NCBI GenBank assembly: GCA_014896305.1
Contig: JADBKQ010000003.1
Coordinates: 122,389-186,388 of the forward strand
DNA from: Limnochordaceae bacterium
GTDB lineage: Bacteria > Bacillota > Limnochordia > Limnochordales > DUMU01
Reading direction: 5' to 3'
DNA: 64,000 nucleotides
Shown: positions 28,288 through 37,660 of the stretch, in pieces
How positions within the stretch are numbered: position 1 is the stretch's first letter
Layout: the number at the start of each line of letters is the position of its first letter
Notes under the pieces: generated by a model
Database searches by the model: none
What the model saw: only the letters and a program-made list of their open reading frames with translations
Told to the model about the DNA's origin: nothing
Program-made: the position numbers and the translations under genes

Positions 28288-29201
28288 CCCTGCGGGGGGT
28301 TCGGCAACCCCAAGGGCGAACCCTGCCTGCCCTCCGAGCTTTGCATCACCAGGGCCGCCATCCTTCCGGTGGGGTAGCCTTCCCGCCGGTGAGAGAAGTA
28401 TCGCTCTGCCTGGCAGGCGGTGCAGTCCGGACAGACCTCGATCTGGGCCGGCGGCACCCCCATCTCCAGGCAAAGCTCACGGTTGGCCGCCCGCAAGTCC
28501 AGTACGGTAGGGCGAGGGGTGGCCACCCGACCAAACCGGCGGCGAAAGGCGTTCCAAAGTGCACCATCCACAGTGTAACAACACGGACCGATCGCGGGAC
28601 CGAGCGCAACCCACAGGTCTTCCACGGGAATCCCGAGACCTTCCGTCAATAGCTGGATCATCTGCCGGGCGATGCCTTGCCACGTACCCCGCCAGCCGGC
28701 GTGGGCAACCCCGACCACCCCCCGTGCGGCGAAAAACAGCGGGACACAGTCGGCAAAAAAGAGGGCGAGCGGTTGGTCCGCCAGCGTTGTAATCAAGCCG
28801 TCCACGCCGCGCACTACCGCATACTCCCCCGTGACGGTGCGCACCGGGGCTTGCCGGATGAGGGCAACTCTTGGCCCGTGCACCTGCTCGGCGGTGATCC
28901 AGGGAACTACCGGGAGCGACAGCGCGGCTTGCACCCGCGCCCGGTTCAAGCGAACCGCCTCGGGAGCATCTTGCACATGGTAGGCGAGATTGAGCGAACA
29001 CCAGGCCGCCCCACTCACGCCGCCAGTCCGACCGGTGAACCACCCGTACGCCGGAGGGGGCAGCTTCGGTCGCCAGGCGACCACGCCTGCATCCGGATTC
29101 CCCGCTTTGGACTGGGGCTCAAGGGTGAGGTGTGGAGAAGGAGGGTGTACCGCTGATGGTCCCAGGTCCATTCGCACGCCCCCGTCGATAGGCGACCGCA
29201 T
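28284..29201 (-). CDS. pgeF: Peptidoglycan editing factor PgeF/YlmD-type (laccase-domain) protein; start may be downstream
   Basis: HVQDAPEAVRLNRARV, ADCVPLFFA, GVAHAGWRGTWQGI, GPAIGPCCYTV motifs. Confidence 0.88.
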   Translation of the reverse strand: MRSPIDGGVRMDLGPSAVHPPSPHLTLEPQSKAGNPDAGVVAWRPKLPPPAYGWFTGRTGGVSGAAWCSLNLAYHVQDAPEAVRLNRARVQAALSLPVVPWITAEQVHGPRVALIRQAPVRTVTGEYAVVRGVDGLITTLADQPLALFFADCVPLFFAARGVVGVAHAGWRGTWQGIARQMIQLLTEGLGIPVEDLWVALGPAIGPCCYTVDGALWNAFRRRFGRVATPRPTVLDLRAANRELCLEMGVPPAQIEVCPDCTACQAERYFSHRREGYPTGRMAALVMQSSEGRQGSPLGLPNPPQG

Positions 29202-29505
29202 ATGGGTTCTCCGCTAGCTGCGGAGCTTCCACCAACAAGCAGTCTACACCGACCAGGACCACCTGGGACCAAGGGATTTCGATCTCTTCATCGTTGTGGC
29301 GGAAGAGGTGGCGACCCGCCTCGCCAAAGATCAATGCTTGGATCTGACCGGTTTCGGGGTCGAACTCCACGTCACTGAGCACGCCTAACCGGCGGCCGTC
29401 GACGACGTTGATCACCTCACGTGCTCGCAGATCCGAACTGGTGACCAACATGGTCTCGCCCCCCCAAACGTTGCGCACTGCCATCCCATCGTATGGGAGG
29501 GACAA
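29119..29505 (-). CDS. YlmC/YmxH-family PRC-barrel sporulation protein
   Basis: LVTSSDLRAREVINVVDGRRLGVLSDVEFDPETGQIQALIF; adjacent to pgeF and sporulation genes. Confidence 0.82.
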   Translation of the reverse strand: MSLPYDGMAVRNVWGGETMLVTSSDLRAREVINVVDGRRLGVLSDVEFDPETGQIQALIFGEAGRHLFRHNDEEIEIPWSQVVLVGVDCLLVEAPQLAENPYAVAYRRGRANGPGTISGTPSFSTPHP

Positions 29506-29520
29506 ACTTTCCTAGACCGG

Positions 29521-30261
29521 TTAAAACCAACTCCGGAGGGACTGCCACCAACTGGATGGAATCCACTTCCACGCGAGGCGGACCCGTCTGGGGGCCGGCG
29601 ACGTCACTTGGACCCCGACAGGTGAACCCACGGGCGTTTTGCCGGCCGCCCGCACCACGTCCATCCGTTGGCTGACCTCAGCCGGGCGCAACGGTTCATC
29701 CAGACAGAGGGGTGGAAAGAGCACACACCACCAGTTATTCCCCTGGCCTCGGCCCAGGATCACCCTGACCGCCTGGTAACGACCGGCGGGTAAAACCCGA
29801 TCGCCGTAGGTTCGTTCAGGGAAATCCGCCACCCCCACCTCCACCTGCACGGGGTAGCGCAAACCGGCCTGCCAGATCACCTCCTGAGCCCAACGGGCGA
29901 TCTCCTCGCGGTGCACCAGCGCCAGCCATTGCGCCTCGGCCGCTGTCCGCGCCTGGGTGAACCAGGTCTGGCTGTGACGCAGGATCGCCTCCCTTACCTG
30001 CATTTTCACCGCCTGATCCAGGGCACTGTTGCTGTTGGCCAGAATGTGTAAACGGAGAAGGTTATGGGGAGTGTAGGCCAAAACGGCTTCACCCGGACTG
30101 GACACAGCACTGTGGGTGGAAGTCTGGGCATACGCCACCAGTGACGGCGACCCCCACAACCCTCTAGCGAGCGCCAGGATGAGCGTGATCTGAACCAGTG
30201 ACCAGCCCCGCCCAGACAACCTGGTCGCCCCCCACCTGCTGGACGGACTTTGCGCAGTCAA
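29521..30261 (-). CDS. spoIIR: Stage II sporulation protein R
   Basis: LLRLHILANSNSALDQAVKMQVREAIL...GNNWWCVLFPPLCL, typical SpoIIR motifs; signal sequence; TTG start. Confidence 0.93.
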   Translation of the reverse strand: MTAQSPSSRWGATRLSGRGWSLVQITLILALARGLWGSPSLVAYAQTSTHSAVSSPGEAVLAYTPHNLLRLHILANSNSALDQAVKMQVREAILRHSQTWFTQARTAAEAQWLALVHREEIARWAQEVIWQAGLRYPVQVEVGVADFPERTYGDRVLPAGRYQAVRVILGRGQGNNWWCVLFPPLCLDEPLRPAEVSQRMDVVRAAGKTPVGSPVGVQVTSPAPRRVRLAWKWIPSSWWQSLRSWF

Positions 30262-30337
30262 AATGGATGAGCACCTCCCTTTCCCGGCCCTTTGATCGCC
30301 ACCAGAGCGGACCGAGAACGGACCCGCCGGCCGGCAG

Positions 30338-31114
30338 TCAACTGGCCATGAAGCGGCGCAAGCTCTTCAAGGCAGCCTTTTCCAGACGGGAGACCTGAGC
30401 CTGTGAAATGCCGATCTCCTGCGCTACCTCCATCTGCGTGCGCCCGTCGAAGAATCGCTTGCGCAGAATCAGTCGCTCCCTCTCGCTGAGCCGCTGCATT
30501 GCCTCCTTGATGGTCAGTTCATCCAGCCAGTTACTGTCCTGGTTTTTCTCGTCGCCGATCTGGTCACCGACATAGATGGGATCCCCCCCGTCGTGGAAGA
30601 TCGGTTCGAAGAGAGAAATGGGCTCCTGAATGGCGTCGAGTGCGAAGACAACCTCCTCCCGAGGCATCTTCAGCTCCTGTGCGATTTGCGCGACGGTTGG
30701 CTCTTTGGCATATTTGTTGGTGAGCTGGTCCCGTACTTGCAGCGCCTTGTAGGCGGTATCTCGGAGCGAGCGGGAGACGCGGATCGGGTTGTTGTCCCGC
30801 AGGTACCGGCGGATCTCGCCGACGATCATGGGCACGGCGTAGGTGGAAAATTTTACGTTTTGGCGCAAATCAAAGTTGTCGATGGCTTTCATGAGGCCAA
30901 TGCAGCCCACTTGAAACAGGTCGTCGACGTGCTCACCCCGGTTGTTGAAGCGCTGAATGACACTGAGGACCAACCGCAGGTTGCCTTGCACCAGCTGGTT
31001 GCGAGCCTCCCGGTCCCCTTGCTTCATCTTTTGTAGCAACTCACGCATGCGAGCATTGGAGAGGACCGGCAGTTTGGCCGTATTCACGCCGCATATCTCT
31101 ACCTTGTTGGTCAT
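30338..31114 (-). CDS. sigG: RNA polymerase sporulation sigma factor SigG
   Basis: NKVEICGVNTAKLPVLSNARMRELLQKMKQGDREARNQLVQGNLRLVLSVIQRFNNRGEHVDDLFQVGCIGLMKAIDNFD, SigG signature. Confidence 0.93.
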   Translation of the reverse strand: MTNKVEICGVNTAKLPVLSNARMRELLQKMKQGDREARNQLVQGNLRLVLSVIQRFNNRGEHVDDLFQVGCIGLMKAIDNFDLRQNVKFSTYAVPMIVGEIRRYLRDNNPIRVSRSLRDTAYKALQVRDQLTNKYAKEPTVAQIAQELKMPREEVVFALDAIQEPISLFEPIFHDGGDPIYVGDQIGDEKNQDSNWLDELTIKEAMQRLSERERLILRKRFFDGRTQMEVAQEIGISQAQVSRLEKAALKSLRRFMAS

Positions 31115-31145
31115 CCGGCTTCCCCCCGGCGAAACCTTTCAGGGA

Positions 31146-31175
31146 GAGTATGGGCCGCTTTGCCCCGGGTTATGC
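31146..31175 (-). promoter_or_regulatory. Candidate sigma-F/sigma-G promoter for sigG
   Basis: Reverse strand GCATA (31171-31175) - 18 bp - CATACTC (31146-31152), close to the B. subtilis sigma-G consensus GHATR-N18-CATXHTA. Confidence 0.65.
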
Positions 31176-31271
31176 TCCGCTGACCAACCGCTGCCAGGCA
31201 AGAAGCTCCATACATAGTGGTGGATCGCGGCGAATAGGGTGAAGGAAAAGGTTGCGGGGAGGGGCGAGCCC

Positions 31272-32300
31272 GTGACGGAGACCGTGCTGTACGTGGACGA
31301 ATTGACCGTACACGCCCTCATGAACGGGTGGGTCGACTACCTGCTGCTTGGCGCCACCGCCCAGCTGGCGGATGAGCCACTGCCCCGTCGCCGCCGCTTG
31401 GCTGGAGCGGCCGTGGGGACTGCCTATTATGTCCTCTACCGCCTGGCCAACGTAGGCCTGCTGCCAGGGGGAAGCCTATGGTCGTCGCTGGCTGTACTCC
31501 TTTTGTTCGGCGGCCTGATGCTGACCGTCGCCTTCGGGTGGGGCGGGCGACAGCCTTCGCGCTGGGTCGGTTTGCTGGGGCCGTTTGGCCTCTTTGCCTG
31601 CCTGGCCGCCGGTAGCGCCTTCGCCATCGCGTACCGGGTAGGGACGCCCGCCGCTCCGCAATGGCCCGCCGGTTTCCTGACCGCCGCCTTCACTTTGCTG
31701 GTCTCCGCCCGCCTCGCCTGGGGCCTCACTCACCGGGCTGCGCTCCCCCGTTCCTGGCAGGGACGCTTGCGCATTGACTGGCGAGGACGCAGCCTCGAAT
31801 TGCCGGCCTGGCTGGACAGCGGAAACCAGGCGGAGGATCCGCTCACCCACGACCCCGTCATCGTCGCCGAAGTGGACGCCGTGGTACCCCTGCTGCCGGT
31901 CACCGTCGTCCCTGCCGTGCGCCAATTGGCAGCCGGGCGCTGGCCCGCCGATTCCAATTGGATGCAGCATCCAGATTCCTGCTTTTTGCGCCCCCTGCCC
32001 TACGCCGCCGTCGGCCAACCCCGTGGCTTGCTCTGGTGCTTTCGCCCGGACAAAGTCCACTGGCACGACGGCTACCAGGAGGTGGAGACCCGTCGCTGCT
32101 TGTTGGGTCTGACCAGCTCGCCGCTGGATCGTCACCGACGCTATCGCGCCCTGGTTCCGGCCGCCCTGGCCGCCGCTGCCGTTCCGACCACCGGACCCCA
32201 GACTGTCTCTTCGCCACGATCCTGGCCGGCCGGCTCGCCCCCCGCAAACCAGAGCAGTAGAGGAGGGTCTCTCGTCCATGGCAGTGCAATTCCTTCGTAG
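31272..32300 (+). CDS. spoIIGA: Sporulation sigma-E factor-processing peptidase SpoIIGA
   Basis: [22 protein letters not shown] polytopic N-terminus, aspartyl motif LDSGN; immediately upstream of sigE; GTG start inferred. Confidence 0.88.
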   Translation: MTETVLYVDELTVHALMNGWVDYLLLGATAQLADEPLPRRRRLAGAAVGTAYYVLYRLANVGLLPGGSLWSSLAVLLLFGGLMLTVAFGWGGRQPSRWVGLLGPFGLFACLAAGSAFAIAYRVGTPAAPQWPAGFLTAAFTLLVSARLAWGLTHRAALPRSWQGRLRIDWRGRSLELPAWLDSGNQAEDPLTHDPVIVAEVDAVVPLLPVTVVPAVRQLAAGRWPADSNWMQHPDSCFLRPLPYAAVGQPRGLLWCFRPDKVHWHDGYQEVETRRCLLGLTSSPLDRHRRYRALVPAALAAAAVPTTGPQTVSSPRSWPAGSPPANQSSRGGSLVHGSAIPS

Positions 32301-33012
32301 GTTACGGCTGCGCTGGTCCGTCGCCCTGGCCACCGCACTGGGGCGCTGGAACTGGTTGCCTGGTCGCATTCACCACGTGGCGAGCCAGGTCTTGCTGCCA
32401 CCGCCCCTCAGCCCCGACCAGGAAGATCGCCTGCTGCACAACCTCTCCTGTGGCGATGAGAGCGTCCGTACCCCGCTGATCGAGCACAACCTGCGGCTCG
32501 TGGTCTACATCGCCCGTAAGTTCGAGAACACAGGGATCGCCATGGAGGACCTGGTCTCCATCGGCACCATCGGACTGATTAAGGCGGTTCAAACGTTCGA
32601 CCCGCGTAAGAAGATCAAATTGGCTACCTACGCGTCGAAGTGCATCGAGAATGAAATCCTCATGTACCTGCGGCGGGTAAGCAAGATGCGGGCAGAGATC
32701 TCCATGGACGAACCGCTCACCACCGATTTCGAAGGCAACGAGCTGCGGCTGTCGGACGTGTTGTGGGCCGAAAGCAACGTCAACAAACACCTCGACGAGG
32801 AAGAAGAACGCAACATCCTATCGCACGCTCTGGGACGCCTGCTGCCCCGGGAGAAGGTCATCATGGAGCTGCGGTTTGGGTTACGGGATGGACAAGAGCA
32901 CACCCAAAAAGAGGTCGCCGACCTCCTGGGCATCTCACAAAGCTATATCTCCCGCCTGGAAAAGCGAATCCTGCGCAAACTCCGCTGGGAGATCAGCCAG
33001 GCTGAGGGGTAG
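32278..33012 (+). CDS. sigE: RNA polymerase sporulation sigma factor SigE
   Basis: [67 protein letters not shown] plus N-terminal pro-region; coupled to spoIIGA. Confidence 0.93.
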   Translation: MAVQFLRRLRLRWSVALATALGRWNWLPGRIHHVASQVLLPPPLSPDQEDRLLHNLSCGDESVRTPLIEHNLRLVVYIARKFENTGIAMEDLVSIGTIGLIKAVQTFDPRKKIKLATYASKCIENEILMYLRRVSKMRAEISMDEPLTTDFEGNELRLSDVLWAESNVNKHLDEEEERNILSHALGRLLPREKVIMELRFGLRDGQEHTQKEVADLLGISQSYISRLEKRILRKLRWEISQAEG

Positions 33013-33116
33013 CGCCGCCCCCGCCTGGCTACCCAGGAGCGTGCCAAGACGCAACAGACGCAGCACGCCATGGTCGTCGCACAGATGATGGCTCAGCCAC
33101 TCCTCGATCCCCGGCG

Positions 33117-34184
33117 CTACCGCCGGCGCAGGAAGGCAGGAATATCCAGCTCGTTCTTGCCAAACGGCGTCAGGATATCCGTAGCCGCCGCGGCCTGATC
33201 TCCCGCCGATGCCTCCTCAGCCTGGCGGGACTCGAATCCGGTGGCAATCACGGTCACCCGAATCTCATCTTCCAGTGTTTCGTCGATGACCGCTCCAAAG
33301 ATGATGTTGGCCTCCGGGTCAGCGGCCTCGGCCACGATCTCCGCTGCCTCGTTCACTTCAAACAATCCCAGATTCGAGCTGCCGGTAATATTGAGCAGGA
33401 TGCCCTTCGCTCCTTCGATGGACGCCTCCAGCAGCGGGCTGGAAACCGCAAGCCTGGCTGCCTTGACGGCCCGGTCGTCCCCCGCTGCCCGGCCAATCCC
33501 CATCAGGGCCGAGCCGGCGTTGGTCATGATCGTTCGGACATCGGCGAAGTCCAGATTGATGAGGCCCGGCACCGTAATCAGGTCCGAGATTCCCTGAACC
33601 CCTTGGCGCAACACATCGTCCGCCACCCGGAAGGCATCCAGGATGGAAGTTTTCTTATCTACGACCTGGAGCAACCGGTCATTGGGGATAATGATCAACG
33701 TATCGACGTTCTTTTTCAGATTCTCGATGCCGCGCTCGGCCTGCTGGGCCCGGCGTCGCCCCTCGAACGAGAAAGGTTTGGTCACCACACCCACCGTCAG
33801 CGCATTCAGTTCCTTGGCCACCTCGGCCACCACCGGTGAACCACCCGTACCCGTACCCCCACCCATTCCCGCCGTGATGAAGACCATATCGGCTCCGGTG
33901 AGAGCCTGGCGGACCGCCTCGCGGCTTTCCTCGGCTGCCTTCTGGCCGATCTCCGGGTTCGACCCCGCCCCCAACCCCTTGGTCAGCTTTTCGCCCAAGC
34001 GCAGTTTTACCGGCGCGTTGCAATAGCGCAGAGCCTGCGCATCCGTATTCATCGCCAGGAACTCGACCCCCGTCAGGCCGGCATCGATCATCCGATTGAC
34101 GGCGTTGCTGCCGCCGCCGCCTACGCCCGCCACCTTCAGCTGCGCAAATCGAGTCCCTTCATTTTCTAGTTCCAGCTCTGACAT
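33117..34184 (-). CDS. ftsZ: Cell division protein FtsZ
   Basis: [50 protein letters not shown]; ends DIPAFLRRR. Confidence 0.98.
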   Translation of the reverse strand: MSELELENEGTRFAQLKVAGVGGGGSNAVNRMIDAGLTGVEFLAMNTDAQALRYCNAPVKLRLGEKLTKGLGAGSNPEIGQKAAEESREAVRQALTGADMVFITAGMGGGTGTGGSPVVAEVAKELNALTVGVVTKPFSFEGRRRAQQAERGIENLKKNVDTLIIIPNDRLLQVVDKKTSILDAFRVADDVLRQGVQGISDLITVPGLINLDFADVRTIMTNAGSALMGIGRAAGDDRAVKAARLAVSSPLLEASIEGAKGILLNITGSSNLGLFEVNEAAEIVAEAADPEANIIFGAVIDETLEDEIRVTVIATGFESRQAEEASAGDQAAAATDILTPFGKNELDIPAFLRRR

Positions 34185-34297
34185 ACTTGTCCCCCCAGCC
34201 TCCGGTGACCGCTCTCCCTGGGTACGGAAAGCAGGGTCGGAGGTCTTCCCATCCGCGTCACGTCAGCATTCCACATAGCGATGCAATTTCCTTCAGA

Positions 34298-35143
34298 TTA
34301 CGGCCAGACCGTGGGCACATCCGCACCCGTTGGTTTCTGCCCTTGCTTCACCAGCCCTCCATCCACCGGAGCATTCCCATGGCCTGCCTGCTCCCGTCGA
34401 ACCGTCGCCCCACCCGGAGCTCCCACATCGACGATCCAACCGGCTCCGTACCCCGCCAGGTGCGGAAGAATGGCCGCCAACAATTGCAGGGCGGACGCGT
34501 ACCGGCCCTGCTCCAACGGGAGATCGACGGCCAACAGATTGTTGAGGTACAGGCGGACCGGACGCTCCGGTTCGTCCCCCATATGAACCTCGGAAACCTG
34601 CCGGGCCACGCTGGGTGGCAAGGCTGCCAGTACGGCCAAGGCTTGCGACAACCAGGGGGCCGTCAGCCGATGGCCGATCAGGACTTCCGTGTAACCCTCG
34701 TAGGTAAGGATGGGAAGGTCAGCAGCCTCCTGGCTGCCCGCCAAAGCAAAGGGGACCCCCTTTTGGTCGAGCACCAGCCAATCACTGCCGGCCTGGATCA
34801 AAGCGACCGCCCGCCGCTCCTCGACGTGAATGACCACCCGGCCATCCCAGTAGCGGTCGATACGAGCTGCCGCCAGGCGGGGATGACGCAATAACCGCTC
34901 CCGGGCCGCCCCTGGGTTCACCCAAAGCAAAGGAGTGCCCAGGCGGATTCCGGCAAGGGCGCGGATTTGTTGGGCCGGGACCGCCTTCGCCCCGACGACG
35001 TCGATGCGCCGGACAGCGAAGACCGTGGAGCTCAACACCACCGCCAGTGCTGCCAAGAGGAGGACGGCGGCCCAGATTCCGCGCCAGGGTCGTGGCCAGG
35101 GCATGGACGCGGGCAGCTCCATCTGCCGGCGGATCTCCTGCAC
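34298..35143 (-). CDS. ftsQ: Cell division protein FtsQ/DivIB (POTRA domain)
   Basis: Single TM, RRIDVVGAKAVPAQQIRALAGIRLGTPLLWVNPGAARERLLRHPRLAAARIDRYWDGRVVIHVEERRAVA. Confidence 0.9.
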   Translation of the reverse strand: MQEIRRQMELPASMPWPRPWRGIWAAVLLLAALAVVLSSTVFAVRRIDVVGAKAVPAQQIRALAGIRLGTPLLWVNPGAARERLLRHPRLAAARIDRYWDGRVVIHVEERRAVALIQAGSDWLVLDQKGVPFALAGSQEAADLPILTYEGYTEVLIGHRLTAPWLSQALAVLAALPPSVARQVSEVHMGDEPERPVRLYLNNLLAVDLPLEQGRYASALQLLAAILPHLAGYGAGWIVDVGAPGGATVRREQAGHGNAPVDGGLVKQGQKPTGADVPTVWP

Positions 35144-35145
35144 CC

Positions 35146-36423
35146 CTACTCCTCCTTATCCTCCGTGATGCGGCTGACCGCCGCTCCGATCTCTGTCAAC
35201 CGTCCCTCCAGGGCGGCGTAGCCCCGGTCCAGATGCTCGACGCCCTCCAACCAACTGTTACCTTCCGCTGCGAGCGCGGCCGTGAGCAGGGCCGCACCAG
35301 CCCGTAGATCAGGGATCTCCGCCCGTGCCCCGGTCAGACGCACCGGGCCACGTATGACCGCCGTTCGCCCCTCCGTCCAGATCCAGGCTCCCATACGGCG
35401 CAACTCTCCCACCTGCCGGAAGCGAGAAGCATGGACCTCCTCCGAGATCACACTCGTTCCGTGCGCCATCGTCAGCACCGCCATGATCTGCGGCTGCACA
35501 TCCGTGGGGAAACCAGGATATGGCAGCGCGCGCACGTGCACAGCCTGGTAATGCTCCGCCACCGCCCCTTTCCCCCGGACCCGCAGCCCGTCCCCTGCGG
35601 GCGCCCAGTCTACCCCCATCTCCGTCATCTTCCCCAGGACGGCCCCCAGGTGTTCGGTGCGGACCGGCCGGATCAGCAGGTCTCCTCCAGCCGCCGCGAC
35701 CATGAGGGCGTATGTCGCCGCCTCGATCCGGTCCGGCATCACCTGGTACGTCGTCCCGTGCAGTTCGGCCACACCCTCGACCTCGATGACATCCGTTCCG
35801 ACCCCACGCGCCCGGGCGCCGCACTGGTTAAGGAAAGCCACGGAATCGGCGATCTCCGGTTCACGGGCAGCGTTGGCAATCACCGTTCTGCCACGAGCCA
35901 GGGCTGCCGCCATCATCAGGTTTTCCGTCGCTCCCACGCTTGGAAAGTCCAGGTGAATCTCAGCACCGTGCAACCCCTTGGGGGCCGTTACCGTCAGCAC
36001 GCCGTGCTCCTCTTCCACCTGTGCGCCCATGGCGATCAGCCCCTGCAAGTGCAAGTCAATGGGTCGTGGCCCCAGTGAACACCCGCCTGGCTGTGCGATC
36101 CGCAGCCGCCCGGTGCGAGCCACCATGGGCCCCAGCACCTGAATGCTGGCCCGCATCTCCCGCACCGGTTCCTCGGGTGCCTCCGAACGCAAGGTTTCGG
36201 CCCGGATGGTCAACCGATCTCCCAACCGCTCCACCGTCGCTCCCAAACCCGCGAGCAGCCGTTCCATTGTTCGCACGTCCCGGATGTCGGGGACGTTCTG
36301 CAGAATACAGGGTTCAGGCGTGAGCAGGCTGGCGGCCATCAGCTTCAAAGCTGCGTTCTTGGCTCCACCCACCTGGATGGTCCCGCGCAAGGGGTGGCCG
36401 CCTTCCACTCGCAAAACCTCCAC
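35146..36423 (-). CDS. murA: UDP-N-acetylglucosamine 1-carboxyvinyltransferase
   Basis: GGAKNAALKLMAASLLTPEPCILQNVPDIRDV, PYPGFPTDVQPQIMAVLT, YAALEGRL motifs. Confidence 0.96.
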   Translation of the reverse strand: MEVLRVEGGHPLRGTIQVGGAKNAALKLMAASLLTPEPCILQNVPDIRDVRTMERLLAGLGATVERLGDRLTIRAETLRSEAPEEPVREMRASIQVLGPMVARTGRLRIAQPGGCSLGPRPIDLHLQGLIAMGAQVEEEHGVLTVTAPKGLHGAEIHLDFPSVGATENLMMAAALARGRTVIANAAREPEIADSVAFLNQCGARARGVGTDVIEVEGVAELHGTTYQVMPDRIEAATYALMVAAAGGDLLIRPVRTEHLGAVLGKMTEMGVDWAPAGDGLRVRGKGAVAEHYQAVHVRALPYPGFPTDVQPQIMAVLTMAHGTSVISEEVHASRFRQVGELRRMGAWIWTEGRTAVIRGPVRLTGARAEIPDLRAGAALLTAALAAEGNSWLEGVEHLDRGYAALEGRLTEIGAAVSRITEDKEE

Positions 36424-36520
36424 CGGTCATCACCCCCGGCACAGCATGGTGACCGGCCCATACTATGCAGGGACGAAAACGGTGGCCACACCCCTTCTCC
36501 GCTACCCTCGGGACGGCGCC

Positions 36521-37660
36521 TTAGACCACTGATCGCGCGACGGCAATGATCTCCTGGGTGGCACGGGGCCGCGCCAGGCGCAGGGCGGCCTGGTGCATTT
36601 GCTCCCGCAGTCGCTCGCTGTCCAAGAGCGCCTGGACTTCCTGGAGCAGCCGGTCGCCATCGCACTCCGCGTCCGGTACCAGCCGGGCTGCCCCGGCGGT
36701 TACCAGCACTTCCGCGTTTTTATACTGGTGGTCATCGGCGGCAAAGGGGTAGGGCACAAGAATGGACGGAATGCCGCGGACCAGAATCTCCGCCAGCGAG
36801 AGCGCTCCCGCCCGGCTGACCACGAGGTCGGCCGCGGCCAGAGCGGCCGGCATATCGTACAGATACGAAACCAGTGTGCAGTTCCCCTGCCGAATGGCTT
36901 GTGCTCCTCCCGGCATGGTCAGGGCCTGCCAGCGCTCCCCCGCCAGAGCCTGCCGCACCGCCGCGTAGGGTCTGTCCCCCGTATGCCAGAGAATCTGCAG
37001 ATCGCGGCGTTGAGCCAGACGGGGATAGGCGGTCAATAGCGCCTGGTTGAGGGTGGCTGCCCCCTGGCTGCCTCCGGTCACCAACAACGTCCGCCGGGCA
37101 GGGTTCAGCCCCAGCTTAGCCTGGCTGGCCTGGCGATCTGCCGCCAATACCTCCGGGCGCACCGGATTGCCGGTCACAACGATCCGGTCCTGAAGCCGGG
37201 CCGGAAAGTGACGACGCGCTTGCTCGAAGCCCAGAGCGATCTTTCGCGCGTAGCGGGCCAAGTAACGGCTGGTGCGTCCGGGCACCGAGTTTTGCTCTTG
37301 GAGCACCAGGGGAATCCGGTGGCGGGCGGCAGCCAGCGCCAAGGGGCCGCAGACATATCCCCCCGTGGCCAACACCAGGTCGGGGCGGAGCTGGTGCAGC
37401 AGACGGAGCGCCTCCACGACTCCCCAGCCCGCACTGAGGGCAGCCTCCACCGCGGTCCAGGGGCGGGTGCGCAGGAAAGGACGCGAGGAGAGCGTATAAA
37501 ACGGAATTCCTGTGGGCGGAACCAGCCGGCTTTCCAATCCGCGGCGGGTACCTACGTAGAACAGTTCGACGCCCGGGTCCTGGGCACGCCACGCCTCCGC
37601 CACCCCCAGAGCCGGGTAGATGTGCCCGCCTGTGCCGCCCCCGGTCAGCACAACCCGCAT
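36521..37660 (-). CDS. murG: UDP-GlcNAc--lipid I GlcNAc transferase MurG
   Basis: LTGGGTGGHIYPALGVAEAW, ATGGYVCGPLALAA, SRAGALSLAEI. Confidence 0.96.
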   Translation of the reverse strand: MRVVLTGGGTGGHIYPALGVAEAWRAQDPGVELFYVGTRRGLESRLVPPTGIPFYTLSSRPFLRTRPWTAVEAALSAGWGVVEALRLLHQLRPDLVLATGGYVCGPLALAAARHRIPLVLQEQNSVPGRTSRYLARYARKIALGFEQARRHFPARLQDRIVVTGNPVRPEVLAADRQASQAKLGLNPARRTLLVTGGSQGAATLNQALLTAYPRLAQRRDLQILWHTGDRPYAAVRQALAGERWQALTMPGGAQAIRQGNCTLVSYLYDMPAALAAADLVVSRAGALSLAEILVRGIPSILVPYPFAADDHQYKNAEVLVTAGAARLVPDAECDGDRLLQEVQALLDSERLREQMHQAALRLARPRATQEIIAVARSVV

